DNA from: Magnolia sinica
Taxonomy: Eukaryota > Streptophyta > Magnoliopsida > Magnoliales > Magnoliaceae
DNA length: 64,000 nucleotides
Assembly: GCF_029962835.1 (NCBI RefSeq)
Contig: NC_080577.1
Coordinates: forward strand, 7,292,501 to 7,356,500
Direction: 5' to 3'
Position numbers and translations under genes: made by a program. The stretch's first letter is position 1. Every line of letters begins with the position of its first letter. Positions 48,243 through 59,785 of this stretch are shown here, in pieces. Under the pieces are notes generated by a model, which saw only the letters and a program-made list of their open reading frames with translations, ran no database searches and was not told the origin of the DNA.

Positions 48243-48779
48243 TGGTGAGTTCTCTCCCTCACGATCTCCTCCCTAGATTTCGAGGTTATCAGGGTGTTTT
48301 TTTTCTTTCGATCTTCTAAAAAGTCTTTGCTTTCATGGAGAAATTGTTGTTTTGGGTCGAGCATCGTCTCCGCAAGAGAATCTAGGCCTTTTAAATCGTG
48401 AAACCTGTAGTAGTTACAGCGATTACAGAAAATTCTACTGATTGGACCTCCCTAGGGCCTTTCCCCCTTTCGTCCATCCATATGAAGCCCATGAACCGAA
48501 CTGACGGATAGGATCGGCCGATTGTTGCAGTTTAGGACTTGACCCGTTCAATTTGGGTCCATGATTAGGACAGTGTGTATCAATGCACATTTTTACCACT
48601 GTGGATGTGTGGATGTTGAATCTGTCAGAGTATTGTACAATTCCGCTTCTCGATGTGCATGCCTGATTTTCTTTAGTTTGTCTGTTGAGACGATGATCAA
48701 TCCAATGATTTTCTGTGTTATATATATATATTTTGTGTTGATCACAAGCATTAATATTTAACGTTTTTTTTTTTTGCAG

Positions 48780-48882
48780 AAGGAGCTGATATATTTAATT
48801 ACATGCATTTTACATCCGGTAGTATTAACTCAAGGGGATTAGATTGGATTGATGATTGCCTTTTGATTTCTTGGCAGTAGAA
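48780..48882 (+). other. Possible second leader exon
   Basis: A long T tract followed by TTTTTTTTTTGCAG provides a strong acceptor before AAGGAGCTGATATATTT. A possible end is near the CTTGGCAG..GTATTC words at 48870-48893. There is no open frame, so it could only be untranslated. Confidence 0.25.
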
Positions 48883-49526
48883 AGGTATTCACCTCATTCT
48901 TGAATGTTCTATGGTAGATTACAAAGACGAATGGCAGTTCCTTGGTTCTGGCATGACTCCGATTGTTGTTATTTTGTCCTCAGCAGAGTTCTGTGTTCAA
49001 TTTCATGTGATAAATTAATAATCTTATCTCATTTTAAGTTCTAACATGCACATTGAAGAAGTTGTGTATTTACTGAGGCTTTTCTAACTTAGAATTGTTG
49101 CCATTATTTAGAACCAAGATACCTATAATCTCCAACTTTAAAATATTGTGCTATATTGTATTATTGTTAATACAAATTAGGAACTTCTTAATTGTATGCC
49201 AAAACACATTACCATCCTGTTTCCTTTAAGCTTTGCTAAGCCAACAAATACCTCTACTCATGTGTCTGCTCATGCTAATGCAGAATATGCTCGGGACATC
49301 CAAGCAGTTCATCAGGTGGTTCACTTAACTAGGCCCTTTACTCAGGACATCAATTCATCAAGTGGGTCATGCATGTATGAAAATAGTGGATGGTTTGGAA
49401 GAAGTCATCAATGGTCCACAATCATTGTACCCATCTTGCCCAACTGATTAGTTAATGTGGCTGATGCATGGCCCTGGATGTTCCACACATGTGCTGGGTT
49501 TAGAAGTGTTGATGAATTTAGAGGTG

Positions 49527-49960
49527 CTAGGAAAATTTCTTTATGTCGCCGATCAATTGCTCTGCACCTACAGCTGGTTCGTGGAAACTTATTGTCTGCG
49601 GGATCTTGAGGCTCTCAGGTGGTTGCAGGCATTGGGAGATTTTGAGAAACTTGGAAAGACTGGCCTTGCTGTCTCTCTCTCGGGTCCAATCGCTTGTTGC
49701 CCTCCTACCCAAGCTGAAGCTACAGTGCTGAGAGAAGCCCTGCACCATCTTGCTGCCACTTACTCTGTTTCCATAATTTTGGAAGGGCAGAGCTAAAATC
49801 AATTCATTGGGCTAGGTTTGGAGCTTAGTCTTGGTGGCCCTATTTCATCTTTAATGACATTAGGGCTCTTGCTTCTAGATTAAAGAGAGTCAAGTGTTAA
49901 CCCCCAGGCTTTAGCGGTTGAAGGGGCAAAGTACTTGCCCATATGCATATGCGTGCTCGA
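49527..49960 (+). mobile_element. Retroelement RNase H-like (RVT_3) fragment
   Basis: Frame 49455-49796 ends SLSGPIACCPPTQAEATVLR, EALHHLAATYSVSIILEGQS. This is the pattern of the reverse-transcriptase-associated RNase H domain (S.GPI....AEA.AL.E.L......I..EGDS). After a stop, IRALASRLKRVK follows in another frame. It is degenerate and isolated. Intronic if the leader exon at 48 kb is right. Confidence 0.5.
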
Positions 49961-52900
49961 AAAAAAAAGTTCTATTTTGTGGCTTCTATACATCGCCTCC
50001 ATCTGCATCAGCTCAAATAATCAACATAAAATTCATATTTTCCTCTTTTTGTTTGTTTATCCATGCATTCCATCCCATTTGGGTATTTCATCCCCTTCTA
50101 ACTCATTCCATAATCCCTAATCCTATATGCATTCTCTCCAATTCTGAATTGTCGCCTGGCTGTGTTATATGCTACCTAGGTTGTGTTTCTTTCTTTCTGA
50201 TCAGCAATTTTCTGACACAGTATAGAATCTTCTTTTAGTCTTTGATTTCATCACATCATGATTTGAACTTCCTAGACTGCAACTTGAAGAAAATATAGTG
50301 AAAACTTAGAAATGGTTTTGTCTCATCCGTCCCTTTATTTATTCGTTTTCACTTTATTTCAGTTTGGTCCTTTCTGTTTCTTGAATTCATACATATTGGC
50401 CATGCAAACTTGTCTCCTCAAATATCAATGCCTGCTTCAAGAGGTCCTCGAATGTGCAAAATGCTCCTTAATCATGAATTCAAGGCTCTCTCTCCCCTGT
50501 CCCTTCTTCGCCCTTTCAATTGTAGATCATGAATAGGTATCTGCATTTCTAGATTGGCTGAAAACAACTGGGTGGGTCATATCTTAGAAAGTATTGGGCT
50601 TTGGTTCCATCAGTGTGTAACTTTATATAATCAATTGTATAAAGATGATGCTCTACGGATTTAAGTTGGCCCTTGCTAGAGTAGTATGGCAGAACAGGAT
50701 TCATGTAGCTAACCCCAATTAATTGGGATAAGGCCTAGATGGTTATGAGTATTTGATCGATCCAAGGATATAGTATTAATAACAATGAAATTATCAACTT
50801 CAGGGTCAAAATCAACCCCCGGGTCTGTTTGGAAGATGATCTGTTCCATCCGTACCTTTTGTTCTTTAGAAACTGAAAAGTAGTACATGGCTGAAAACAA
50901 AATGTTCTGAAAATTTATCAGGACCCAAGTGTGCTCTAGAAGAACGATTTGAATGGTCTCCAAATTAAACAAAATTAGCCATGTGTCAAGATTAGTTCAA
51001 GCTCACATTAGAGGGGAAAGTTCAATGTTGGTTGATGTTACAAGCTTCAAGCAGATATTTAGTCTGGAATTGTTTGCAATGTACATGCAGATTGGGCACA
51101 AAAGTGCTTCCGAATGTCTTGTATTTCTAGTAAATACTCTTCAATTTATTGTCCTAGTAAAAAGCAATCTACTATGCCAGGTGCTAAAGCAGAAGCAGCT
51201 TCTTTGCTAACTGAAACATGGGCCAACTTTTCTGAGCCGAAGCTGCATGGGTTCAGTCTGTATATCCTACTGCTAAAGGTTAGAGCAAGCGTAGATTGAA
51301 GGAAAGAATGCGGTGTTGGTTGATACTGAAAGCTTGAAGCAGATTCTAGGCCTGGAATTGTTTACAATGCACATGCAAATTGAGTGGGAAACTACTTCCG
51401 GAGGTTTGGTATTTCTAGGAAATACATTAATTTATTGCCAACAGAAAATGGAAATACTTCAGTTTATTGAGATACTTTAATTTATTGTCCTGGTGACAAG
51501 AAATCTACTACTGCTAGATCGATCACGGGGCTGACTATAGAAGTATGATTGGGGCAGCGATACAGAGACATGGCTAGATTTTTTATTGACTAACCTTGAT
51601 ATATTTCCGAGCTCCAGCTTGAAAGACATTACAATCTAAGCGCCAGAAAGTTTGCAGATAAATCAGTTTTTAATGGTAGAATGGTGGACAATTATAATGG
51701 AAGAAGATACTTTCAAGAGATTACAATGAAGTTATAATGAAAGAAGCCACCCTCATACTCTGCAATTGAATTTGTGAAAGTTACTACAAAGGTCCTGCCC
51801 ACTATCGGAGGCTTAATCTAAGCACAAAGACTTAATGCATGGACAAGTGCACATTTTCATTTGCTGATTGAACCACCTCAGGACAAGGATGACTTGGAGA
51901 TGGGATGTCACAATTTGGACAAGTGTACACTATTATCTTGAAGGAATATGGCAGAAGAATTAATTATTTTTACATTCTTTATCGGTTTACCGTTGTATTT
52001 CTCATCCATGTCACATGCTGGTTGAGAAACATTACTCAAATTGTCAATATTTTACCATTGTACGTGTGGCATTTCCTAGTGAATGAAATTATTTTTCACC
52101 CAAATATGTTTTGCTCTCCTTTTCTTTTCTTTTTTCTTTTTTCACAGAGAACCTAGATGGTGCAAGTATTCCACAAAATCTTGGAACAGGTTTCTCTGTC
52201 CTAAGCTTGAACTGGTTTTCCTTGAAAGCGTGGATCAAGATCCCAGGTTCTAGTTTGTGTATGCTCATGCTGCCATATTCTAATCCCGACCATTTAAGCA
52301 GCATAAAATAGTAATCGAAATGATGGTCCTTCATCTTTTGGCAATCATACAATTTCACAAATATGTGAAAGAAATGGATAAAAAACTTGTATATATATCA
52401 AACCACCGTTTGAACCAGAAGTAAACTACCCTTAGATGGTAAGCGAGTCTGGTCAATCATGAAAGACCATGACAAGAGCCTTGGAAGCCGAAAGCCCTCG
52501 TTCATTTTACCTCAAGTGTCCCAAATCTATTTTGGTAGACTTCTGTTCTTTTATAATACCTTGGGCTGCCCCCCATTGCAAGAATAGAAGTTAGAATGTC
52601 ATTTACTTTTAGGAAAGCAAAATCAGAAAGGAACATTACCATGGAACTATCAATATGAGAAAAAAAAACATCTACATGTGTATCATGTAACTCAAAACAA
52701 CTTATGAAAAGTTGAAGTCAATAGGAACATGATGCTCAACACCCTAGATCCACTGAGTCCACAATTGAGTTGCAGAAGAGCACAGACAGCGTGAGAAAAT
52801 TATGTTGATTACTTGGCTTGTTCGAGAGTCCAGAAATCTGCACTATAGGGAAAACAGTATGGAAAGCTGAGAACCTCAGGTTTTTTTTTTTTGTGTGTGT

Positions 52901-53319
52901 GTGTGTGTGTTCAAATATCCTAATCATTTCTAATTCAACTAATCCCAACTACTATTTGTTCTGGAAGTGTTGCCTGCCCTCTATTTGCCAAATATGTTAA
53001 GTTAGAATCTGAGTTTTCATGTATAAAAAAAAGATATTGTGTTTCTTCAAAAGAACCTGCAGAGTTCAAGAAGTTGTGCGGTGTTTGCAAAGCACTTTGC
53101 TCGACCCCTCTCTCTCTCCCTCTCTCACTGAGAGATTGACTTATTTAGGTTGACTAAGTTGTTCAACATGATTGAAAGAATGGAGAAAATGCTAGATGAA
53201 TGGATGAAAAAATCATGGTACCTATTTATAATAATGGAGATATAAGTGCTCTACTAACTATTGTAGGAATGAACTTATATGAGTCATATTATGGAACTTT
53301 GGGAAAAATGTGATTGGGC
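49961..53319. other. Probable leader intron, mostly unassigned
   Basis: AT-rich DNA without a recognised gene. A LINE 3' tail lies at 50680-50750. The segments near 50990-51190 and 51310-51500 share phrases (GGTTGATRYTACAAGCTTC / TGATACTGAAAGCTTG, GTCTTGTATTTCTAG / TTTGGTATTTCTAGG, TTTATTGTCCT), so an old duplication of about 300 bp is likely. A (TG)n run is at 52892-52909. Confidence 0.5.
50680..50750 (+). mobile_element. RTE-type LINE 3' tail
   Basis: ATGGCAGAACAGGATTCATG then AACCCCAATTAATTGGGATA and AGGCCTAGATGG reproduce the plus-strand tail of the LINE family, with the TGA repeats already decayed. Confidence 0.7.
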
Positions 53320-54880
53320 AAAGATTAAGGCATGAGACAAGTGTACCAGAAAAATAGTTTGGATTTATGGAAGGAGATCAACCATCAAGGCTATTTTATT
53401 GCTTTGTTGATGGAGAAGTTCTGGAAGAGGAGAAAGGATCACTATATGGTCTTTATCATGGGATTAAAAAATGGTTGCGTTATGGTCATAATGCGTTATG
53501 GTCGTAATGACTATTATGTAAAGCTAGTAGTGGTGACCGTCACGTGATACGTGGCATAATGCCCAATTTGAAAAAAAAAAAGGGCTGTAAAGGGCTGATG
53601 CACTTTTTCCTTATAATAATATATTCCTGTAACGACTGTTACTGGGGGTGCAACAGCCACCATTGCCATTATTGAATACCTTACTCTTTATGGACTTAGA
53701 GAAAGCATATGATAGTGTTTCTATACAGAATCTGGTGGGTGTTGGGAAAGAATCTCAAGAGGATGTATTGACAAGGTTAAGGACATGTATGGGGGAATGG
53801 TAACTAATGTGAGGACTGGTAGTGGAGAGACAAGTGAGGTTCCAATTACAGAGGCCTAAAATATGGGTCCGTGTTAAAAGAGTTAACTGAGCAACTACAG
53901 GAAGAGGTCCTGTTGTATATGTTATTTGTAGATGACGGAGTTTTGATTGATGAGATGAGGGAGGGAGCAAATGCAAAGCTAGAAGTATGGAGGATTGCTT
54001 TAGGAATTAAAGTTATAAAATTAGCCAGACAAAATAAAGTATATATGAATGTAATTTTATTAACAATAGGAGTGAAACCAAGGAATTACTTAAGATTGAT
54101 GGCCAAGAAGTACCCTAAACTGACCACTTCCAAATCTTGTTTCGATAATTCATGAGAATGGAGAGATTGAGGAAGATCTTACTCACAGAATTAGAGCTGG
54201 ATGGATAAATGGAGTTCTACGTTATGGGTGCATACTAATCAAATTGAATGGGAGGTTTTATAGGACAAATATAAGACTAGACATGCTTTATGGGACATAA
54301 TGCTAAGCAGTCAAGGAACAGGTTTGCAAAGCGATTTTGGTGTACAGTATCTCTCACCACCTATATGGGGTTGTATTGCCTTCCTTTATCAGGCTGTTTC
54401 AGGTTGATATGGGATGATAGAGCTGTATCGTTCATGGGTGATATTGGGCGATATGTACTAGTTCTAGTTTCAGATAATACATCAAACCATGGGAACAACG
54501 TGTTCATAGAACTAGTGTAGCTGAAATGTGGATGTTGAGATGGATGAGTGGGGCGACAAGGGTGGAACTAGAAATGAAGACATTCGAGAGAACATGGGCG
54601 TAGCCCCAACGGGTACTGACAAATGAGAGGAGGAAAAGTAGACCTTGATGATTTGGCCATATATATTGGAGGCCAAGAACTGCAAGAGCTAGGAGTGAGT
54701 TGGTTCAGGTTGAATTGAAGGCTATAAAAGTCAAGGGAAGTCCCAGTAGGATGTGGATGGAGGTAGTAAGAAAAAGATTTGAGGACCTATGGTTTAACTG
54801 AGGATATAGTCCTTGATAGGGTGGAATGGTGGAATAGGATTCATGTAGCCAAATCATAGGCTGTAGAGTTAATATGGGAA
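53320..54880 (+). mobile_element. RTE-type LINE, degenerate reverse transcriptase to tail
   Basis: Frames joined over shifts give LMEKFWKRRKDHYMVFI and DLEKAYDSV (RT), MYGGMVTNVRTGSGETSEVP, a FVDDGVLIDE motif that corresponds to FADDIVLVDE at the RT active site, then MLRWMSG, WFGHIYWRPRTARARSELVQ and MWMEVVRKR of the C-terminus. The 3' part runs into GGTGGAATAGGATTCATGTA. A hAT-like MITE interrupts it at 53457-53683, inside what was the MVFIDLEKAYD segment. Confidence 0.85.
53457..53683. mobile_element. hAT-like MITE (227 bp) nested in the LINE
   Basis: It splits the LINE RT coding phrase for MVFI|DLEKAYD. Flanking octamers GTCTTTAT (53449-53456) and CTCTTTAT (53684-53691) are a one-mismatch target duplication. 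The right end, ATTGAATACCTTA, reversed gives TAAGGTATTCAAT; this matches the left end ATGGGATTAAAAAATGG imperfectly and the ends of the larger element at 57120-57977. Confidence 0.75.
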
Positions 54881-55045
54881 TTAAACTAAAAGATGGAGAC
54901 GACAACAACAACCTTTTTTTATCTCATTAACCCTTTCCAAGGGAAAGTTTTAGATCGTGAGATCCATGAAATGGTGGAACAGGATTCATGTAGCCAAAGC
55001 ATGGGCTGCAGAGTTAATATAGGAATTAAACTCAAAGATGGAGAC
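54825..55045. repeat. Tandem duplication (period 145 bp) at the LINE end, second copy split by a solo LTR
   Basis: AATGGTGGAAYAGGATTCAT to AAGATGGAGACGACRRCAAC occurs at 54825 and again at 54970. The second copy is interrupted at 55045 and its continuation (GACGGCAACAACC, TCTCATTAACCC, GAGATCCATGAAA) resumes at 55720. Confidence 0.85.
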
Positions 55046-55714
55046 TGTTATGGGAAAAATGGATCGACTGATAAGATAAGGTCAGGTCGGAACTCCGTGC
55101 ACTTCGCCAGGTCGGTCAACAACCGATACGACTAAAGGCTCAACTTCCAGCCCCAAATCGAGAAGGAAATGAGGTCGGACTCGACCTCTTATCAATCCTC
55201 AAGAGCAGGTTGGAAAACCCATTGATTTGCCCGATGCCAAAATGAACTCAACTACGACTCGCCAAAAGAAGTCAGGTCGGCATAGCCACAGGTCGGCGTG
55301 ACCCCTCTTCTACCAGTTCCGACTTGGTCCCAACAGTGTCTACTCGAGATCCCAACCGAGGATCTAGGAAGGCGGCCGCAACATTGATCTGCTCGAAATC
55401 TTATCCGAAGATCTCGGAAGATCCTCACGACACGCATGAGATTCGAATCCCTCTATAAGACTATAATACGCACCTATCAAACAAGGAGACCGCCTCTTAT
55501 TCCACCGCCCTCTCCTTCCTATAAATAAAAGCATCCATAATGTTGAAAGGTACACATAATTCTGAGCCTAAAACTCTACTTTCGACTAGACCCAAATTTC
55601 CTAGCTTGACTTTGGCATCAGGGGGTCCCTTGCTCTAGCTAGGGTCTCCTTTGTCCGTTCCTTGTGCTGGCATTCGAAGGCCCAGGGGAGGCTAACCAGT
55701 TTTCTGCATCAACA
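55046..55714 (+). mobile_element. Solo LTR (669 bp) with target duplication GAGAC
   Basis: It starts TGTTATGGGAAAAATGG, ends TTTCTGCATCAACA, and is bounded by GAGAC at 55041-55045 and 55715-55719. It is more GC-rich than its surroundings, with repeated CAGGTCGG words. A TATA box CCTATAAATAAAAGC lies at 55518-55532, followed by a probable R/U5 containing ATCAGGGGGTCCC. No internal region flanks it, so it is the remnant of unequal LTR recombination. I cannot tell gypsy from copia with certainty; gypsy is favoured by the U5 style. Confidence 0.85.
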
Positions 55715-55719
55715 GAGAC

Positions 55720-56390
55720 GACGGCAACAACCTTTTTATCTCATTAACCCCTAAGAAATGTGATTCCAAGGGCAAGTTTTAGATTTTGAGATCCATGAAA
55801 GAGAACATTTGGAATCCCCGTAAACAATGATCTAAGGATCTAAGTGCTTCAAGAGATAGCTGTAAACCAATTTTAATCTCTTTCAGTTCTACCTGCTTAG
55901 AGTCACCTATCATGACAGAATAAACTCTCTTGAATTCGTCTGATATCTGGCCCCACCAATGGGAACAAATTTAATACTCTCCTTATGGCTATTGTAAAAG
56001 AGATGCTATAAAATACTCTCCTGTACCATCCTTTCTAGATGTTCAACAGGTTTGCATGGGGAAGCATTCTTGAAAAGATTCTCCTTCTAGCCCTAAAGGA
56101 ACCAGCTCCCACCTAGGGATGCAAATTGGGTTGGGCTCAACCTGAAACCCGACTGGCCCAACTCGACCTAAGGTTAGGTTGGTCACATTGGGCTTAGGTT
56201 GGTAATCCTCAACTCGACCCCAGTTTAGGTTGGGGTTGGGTTGAGGCCTTGACCAACCCTTCATCTCTACTATATATAACAGTAGTCGCTAGGGGCATAA
56301 TTTTCCATGCAATAAGTTTTTTTAGTGGTGTAAACATTGTGTTATTAAAGGACATGTGAAGGGTTTTAAATCGGAATTAGTAGCCTAAAA
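55720..56390. other. Intronic or intergenic DNA with GGTTGGG word array
   Basis: Bases 56113-56260 are an array of GGGTTGGGCTC, CCCAACTCGACC and TAGGTTGGGG words. No gene is recognisable. Confidence 0.55.
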
Positions 56391-57080
56391 AAGTTGGAAA
56401 AATTCAATACAACTTCCTTTTTTGGGGATGGGAGTAATAAAAGTCGACTTTAACCATTTGTTTAATGGCCTCTAGCAAGAAACTTTTGAAGCACAATCAA
56501 TTTATCCTCTCTCAAGGCATCCCAACACTATTTAGAAAAAGATATTGTGAATCCATCTAGCGCATGGGTCTTGTCGCTACTTGAAGAAAAAACAATGCCC
56601 TTAGCTTCCTTTTTGGGGACATGAGTAATAAAAGTTGAATTTAACCATTTGTTTAATGGCTTCTAGCAAGAAATTTTTGAAAAACCATCATTGTATTCTC
56701 TCTTAGGGCATCCCGACACTATTTGAGAAAATATATTGTGAATCCATCTAGCCCATGGGCCTTGTCACTACCTGAAGAAAAACAATGCCCCTAACTTCCT
56801 CTTTCGTGAAGGTGCACCCAACTAATTAGCTTGCTCCTTCAATATGGATTGGAAGAAGCTTGTCCATGTATGCTCCAGAGACTACCATAGAAGCGTACAA
56901 CCTTTGAAGTGCTCAACAATTGTGCTCCAATCTTCCCATGTCTCCCGCAAAAAGCGCCATTCATCCATAAGGATGAAATACAAATCTTCCTACTCGCATT
57001 CTCTGTTGTGTGGAAAAGTATTCTTGTCCCCATCATGTGGTAAGGTGGTCCTTATGACACTAAACGTTTTCTTTAAGTTT
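56391..57080 (-). mobile_element. L1-type LINE reverse transcriptase fragment with internal tandem duplication
   Basis: Read on the minus strand, PMGLDGFTIYFLK and ..CRDALR..TMMVFQKFLARSH.TNG correspond to the GPDGF....FFK segment of plant L1 reverse transcriptases. A unit of 192 bp is present twice (from about 56413 and 56605), including both copies of the GLDGF coding words. It is thoroughly broken by stops. Confidence 0.7.
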
Positions 57081-57119
57081 GAGTAGGTTCTTGAATTCCT
57101 TTTTAAGATCACTTATCCT

Positions 57120-57977
57120 CAAGGTATCCTATATTGGTAATGGTGGCCGTAACGGTCACCACCATTACCAATACAGGTATTGGCCGTAACAGTTGATATG
57201 GGGGTATAACGATCGTTACGGCCCTCGTAACGGTTAAAAATTTTCTTTTGGCAGAAAAATTATGAAAAAAATATCTAAAAAATCCAGAATAATGTTTTTT
57301 TTTTTAGGCAAGTAATCTCCCGCTATCTCAGCGGGATGATTCCGCCCTGTTGTTTGCCTTTTCTTTCTAATGAAGTAAATGTTATCTTTCAAAAAATAAA
57401 AATAAAAAAATAAAATCCAGAATAATAAAAATATTCCAAATATGCATTCATTTTTTGTTTTGAACTTGTTTATGGTAATGTAACGGTCTACTCTTTGGTG
57501 AGAGTGTTGTATCAGGCTGCCAAGTGAATTTGTGAACATGATTATATATCTAATGTTTACACATCAAAATCAAGCTTTAAAACTAGATATCAGAAAAAAA
57601 GACATCACTACTACCTTTTCAATTTTTTGAAATAAAAGGGCCACGGAGCCTCCATTCGCTTGAATCACTTCAATCTATGGTTTTAATCTTAAAAACTATA
57701 GTAAGAGTGATCGAAATCTATTGTAAAATGATTTAGGAGAGTTTTTGGAATGAGAAAAGTGAAAAAAATAGATTTAAATAGAAAAAAAGTGGCTGTTTTT
57801 CGACCATTACGGGGGTAATGCTCATTATACCCCGTAACGGCCTTTACGGCCACCGTAATGGCCGATACGGTTAAAAAAAACCCGTCCCTTCTCACCCCCG
57901 TATTGCGTAACGGTCTTGGCCATTACCTATACATATCGGCCTTTACGGCCGTATCCTAACGGATACGGAACACCTTG
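57120..57977. mobile_element. hAT-like element (858 bp) with perfect 8-bp target duplication
   Basis: It begins CAAGGTATCCTATATTGG and ends GGATACGGAACACCTTG, with inverted CAAGGTRTYC ends. It is flanked by CTTATCCT at 57112-57119 and 57978-57985. Subterminal regions are dense in GTAACGG/CCGTAACGG and GGCCGTAA words in both orientations. The middle (57300-57417) looks like an inserted L1 3' end (TTCTTTCTAATGAAG then ATGTTATCTTTCAAAAAA). No transposase is present, so it is non-autonomous. Confidence 0.88.
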
Positions 57978-57985
57978 CTTATCCT

Positions 57986-59049
57986 AGCTCAAGAATTTTG
58001 CACTCCTATTCTCAATCTTGCTAAATTACTGCTCATCTATTTTTTTTTTGCTAAATTCCGGCTTGTTCTGCTCATTGATTTTTTATTTTTATTTTTTGTT
58101 TTGTTTTGTTTTTAACAAAACCAGAGCTTTGTCTGGATCTGGTTACACACCCACCCTTGGACAACACATTTAAGACACCAACGCAACCAAATTAACAAAT
58201 TCAGGGCGTTCAATCTATGTTTATTGAAATAGAAAACCGATGGCCTGAAATGTGAGAAAGTGTCCAAATCCAGCCAAAACAGAGACCCACAAATACCTTC
58301 CAATATCATTTTTAGGTTTCCGACATGGACAATCTAGGTAATGGCAAGTGGTGGGTAAATAAAAACTAAGTTAATAGACTGAATACTCCTTCACATACCA
58401 CAAAACCATGTGAATGATCCCAACTGAACTTATCAGAGTGGCACACAGCACCCTGGCCAGCTGATTGTTCTCTGCAGCTTCTTTCGTTCAGAGCTCTTAC
58501 AAATCACCTTTTGTCACGGTTAACACAAACCTACAGCCTGAGCCCTCTGATATGTGCAGGTAGGAAAAGAGCTAGTGAAGACAAAGGGGTGTGGAATCAA
58601 ATTGGTATTATAGAGCAAGCTGCTCTCTTTGATTCTTGTCCTGTCTACTCTAAATAGATCTCATGAAATTAATTGCCGCTATTCTTGTGGTCATCTATCT
58701 CTGTTGCTTGCTGGTGCTTGATGCATCTTCATTTTATTGCCAACAACTATATTCCATTTGAAACCGATACAAGCCTTGCCAGTTTCTTTAGATCAATAAT
58801 TCAAGCTTTCTGCATCTAAAACTCATCATGCCAGAATGAGTTATTTGAATTTGTACAGCCTTACCTGCGGTGAGGTGGATTCTAAAGTGAGAGAAGGAAG
58901 CAGATAGATACAGTAAGCCATGCAGAATTACCAGTCTTCGAAATTCTTGTAAATATCTCTTTTTTTCTGACTGTATATTTGAGATTGATCAAGAGAAGCC
59001 AATCTTACAGGATGCAATAAGGCATTAAAGATGGGCATCTGTGATTCTT
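57986..59049. other. Intronic DNA, nothing recognised
   Basis: T-rich tracts at 58040-58110. A minus-strand open frame of 65 codons at 58112-58309 has no known motif. Confidence 0.5.
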
Positions 59050-59420
59050 TAATCATCATTATCATCATCTTCTATGCCTTATCTCAACTAATTGGGGTCA
59101 GTTACAGGAATCCTTTTCTGCCATTTCTCTCTATCAAGGACCACATCCTCAAAGTCAAACCAATAGGCCATCAAGTCTTTCTTACTACCTCCTCCCATGT
59201 TCTTCTGGGCCTCTCCCTTTCCCTTTTAGAGCATTCAACTTGAACCAATTCCCTCCTAACCGAAGCAGTTTGGGGTCTCTGTTGCACATGGCCAAACCAT
59301 CCAAGTTGTCTACTTTCCTTTGTCTTATTACCAATTAGTTCATGTGGTTCTCTATACATGATAAATATATGTCCCTGAGTTCCTAAGTTGGAAACATGGG
59401 AAAAATTAGTCACATTATAG
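59050..59420 (-). mobile_element. RTE-type LINE 3' fragment
   Basis: The minus-strand frame 59413-59171 reads QLGWFGHVQQRPQTASVRRE, LVQVECSKRERERPRRTWEE and VVRKT, the LINE C-terminal motif. Its tail TTAGTTGAGATAAGGC followed by ATAGAAGATGATGATAATGA lies at 59055-59090. It ends about 280 bp before the first coding exon of the E3 gene. Confidence 0.85.
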
Positions 59421-59717
59421 TTACTTGCAAACTTGGGCTTCTTTGCACTTTACATAATTATATTTTGTTATATTGAGTGATTGCTTGCCCTCATGCACTC
59501 TGACTTGAATGTACTCCTGCACTCTAATCCATGGTTTCCTTGTATGGTATGAGTGTTTCCACTGCTGATCTTGAATTTCATGAAATAGTTCATTCATAAT
59601 TACTTCATATGGAATTTTAAAAAGCAGATATTTATCTGTTTCTCTTTAATGCGGACTATTCATCTTCTGACTCCAGCTCCATTCATGTTTGTGTGGAAGC
59701 AGGAAACATCGACGCTT

Positions 59718-59738
59718 ATGAAGATCAGGCACAGTTGA
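59718..59738 (+). promoter_or_regulatory. Upstream open reading frame in the E3 leader
   Basis: In the leader part of the exon starting at 59703 (acceptor GGAAGCAG), an ATG opens a six-codon frame, MKIRHS, and stops at TGA, 47 bases before the main start. A separate in-frame stop (59777-59779) confirms that translation of the main frame cannot start earlier in this exon. Confidence 0.5.
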
Positions 59739-59785
59739 CACTTTTTGGACCGAAACCTATCATCACACCAAATTATTGAGCGGAC

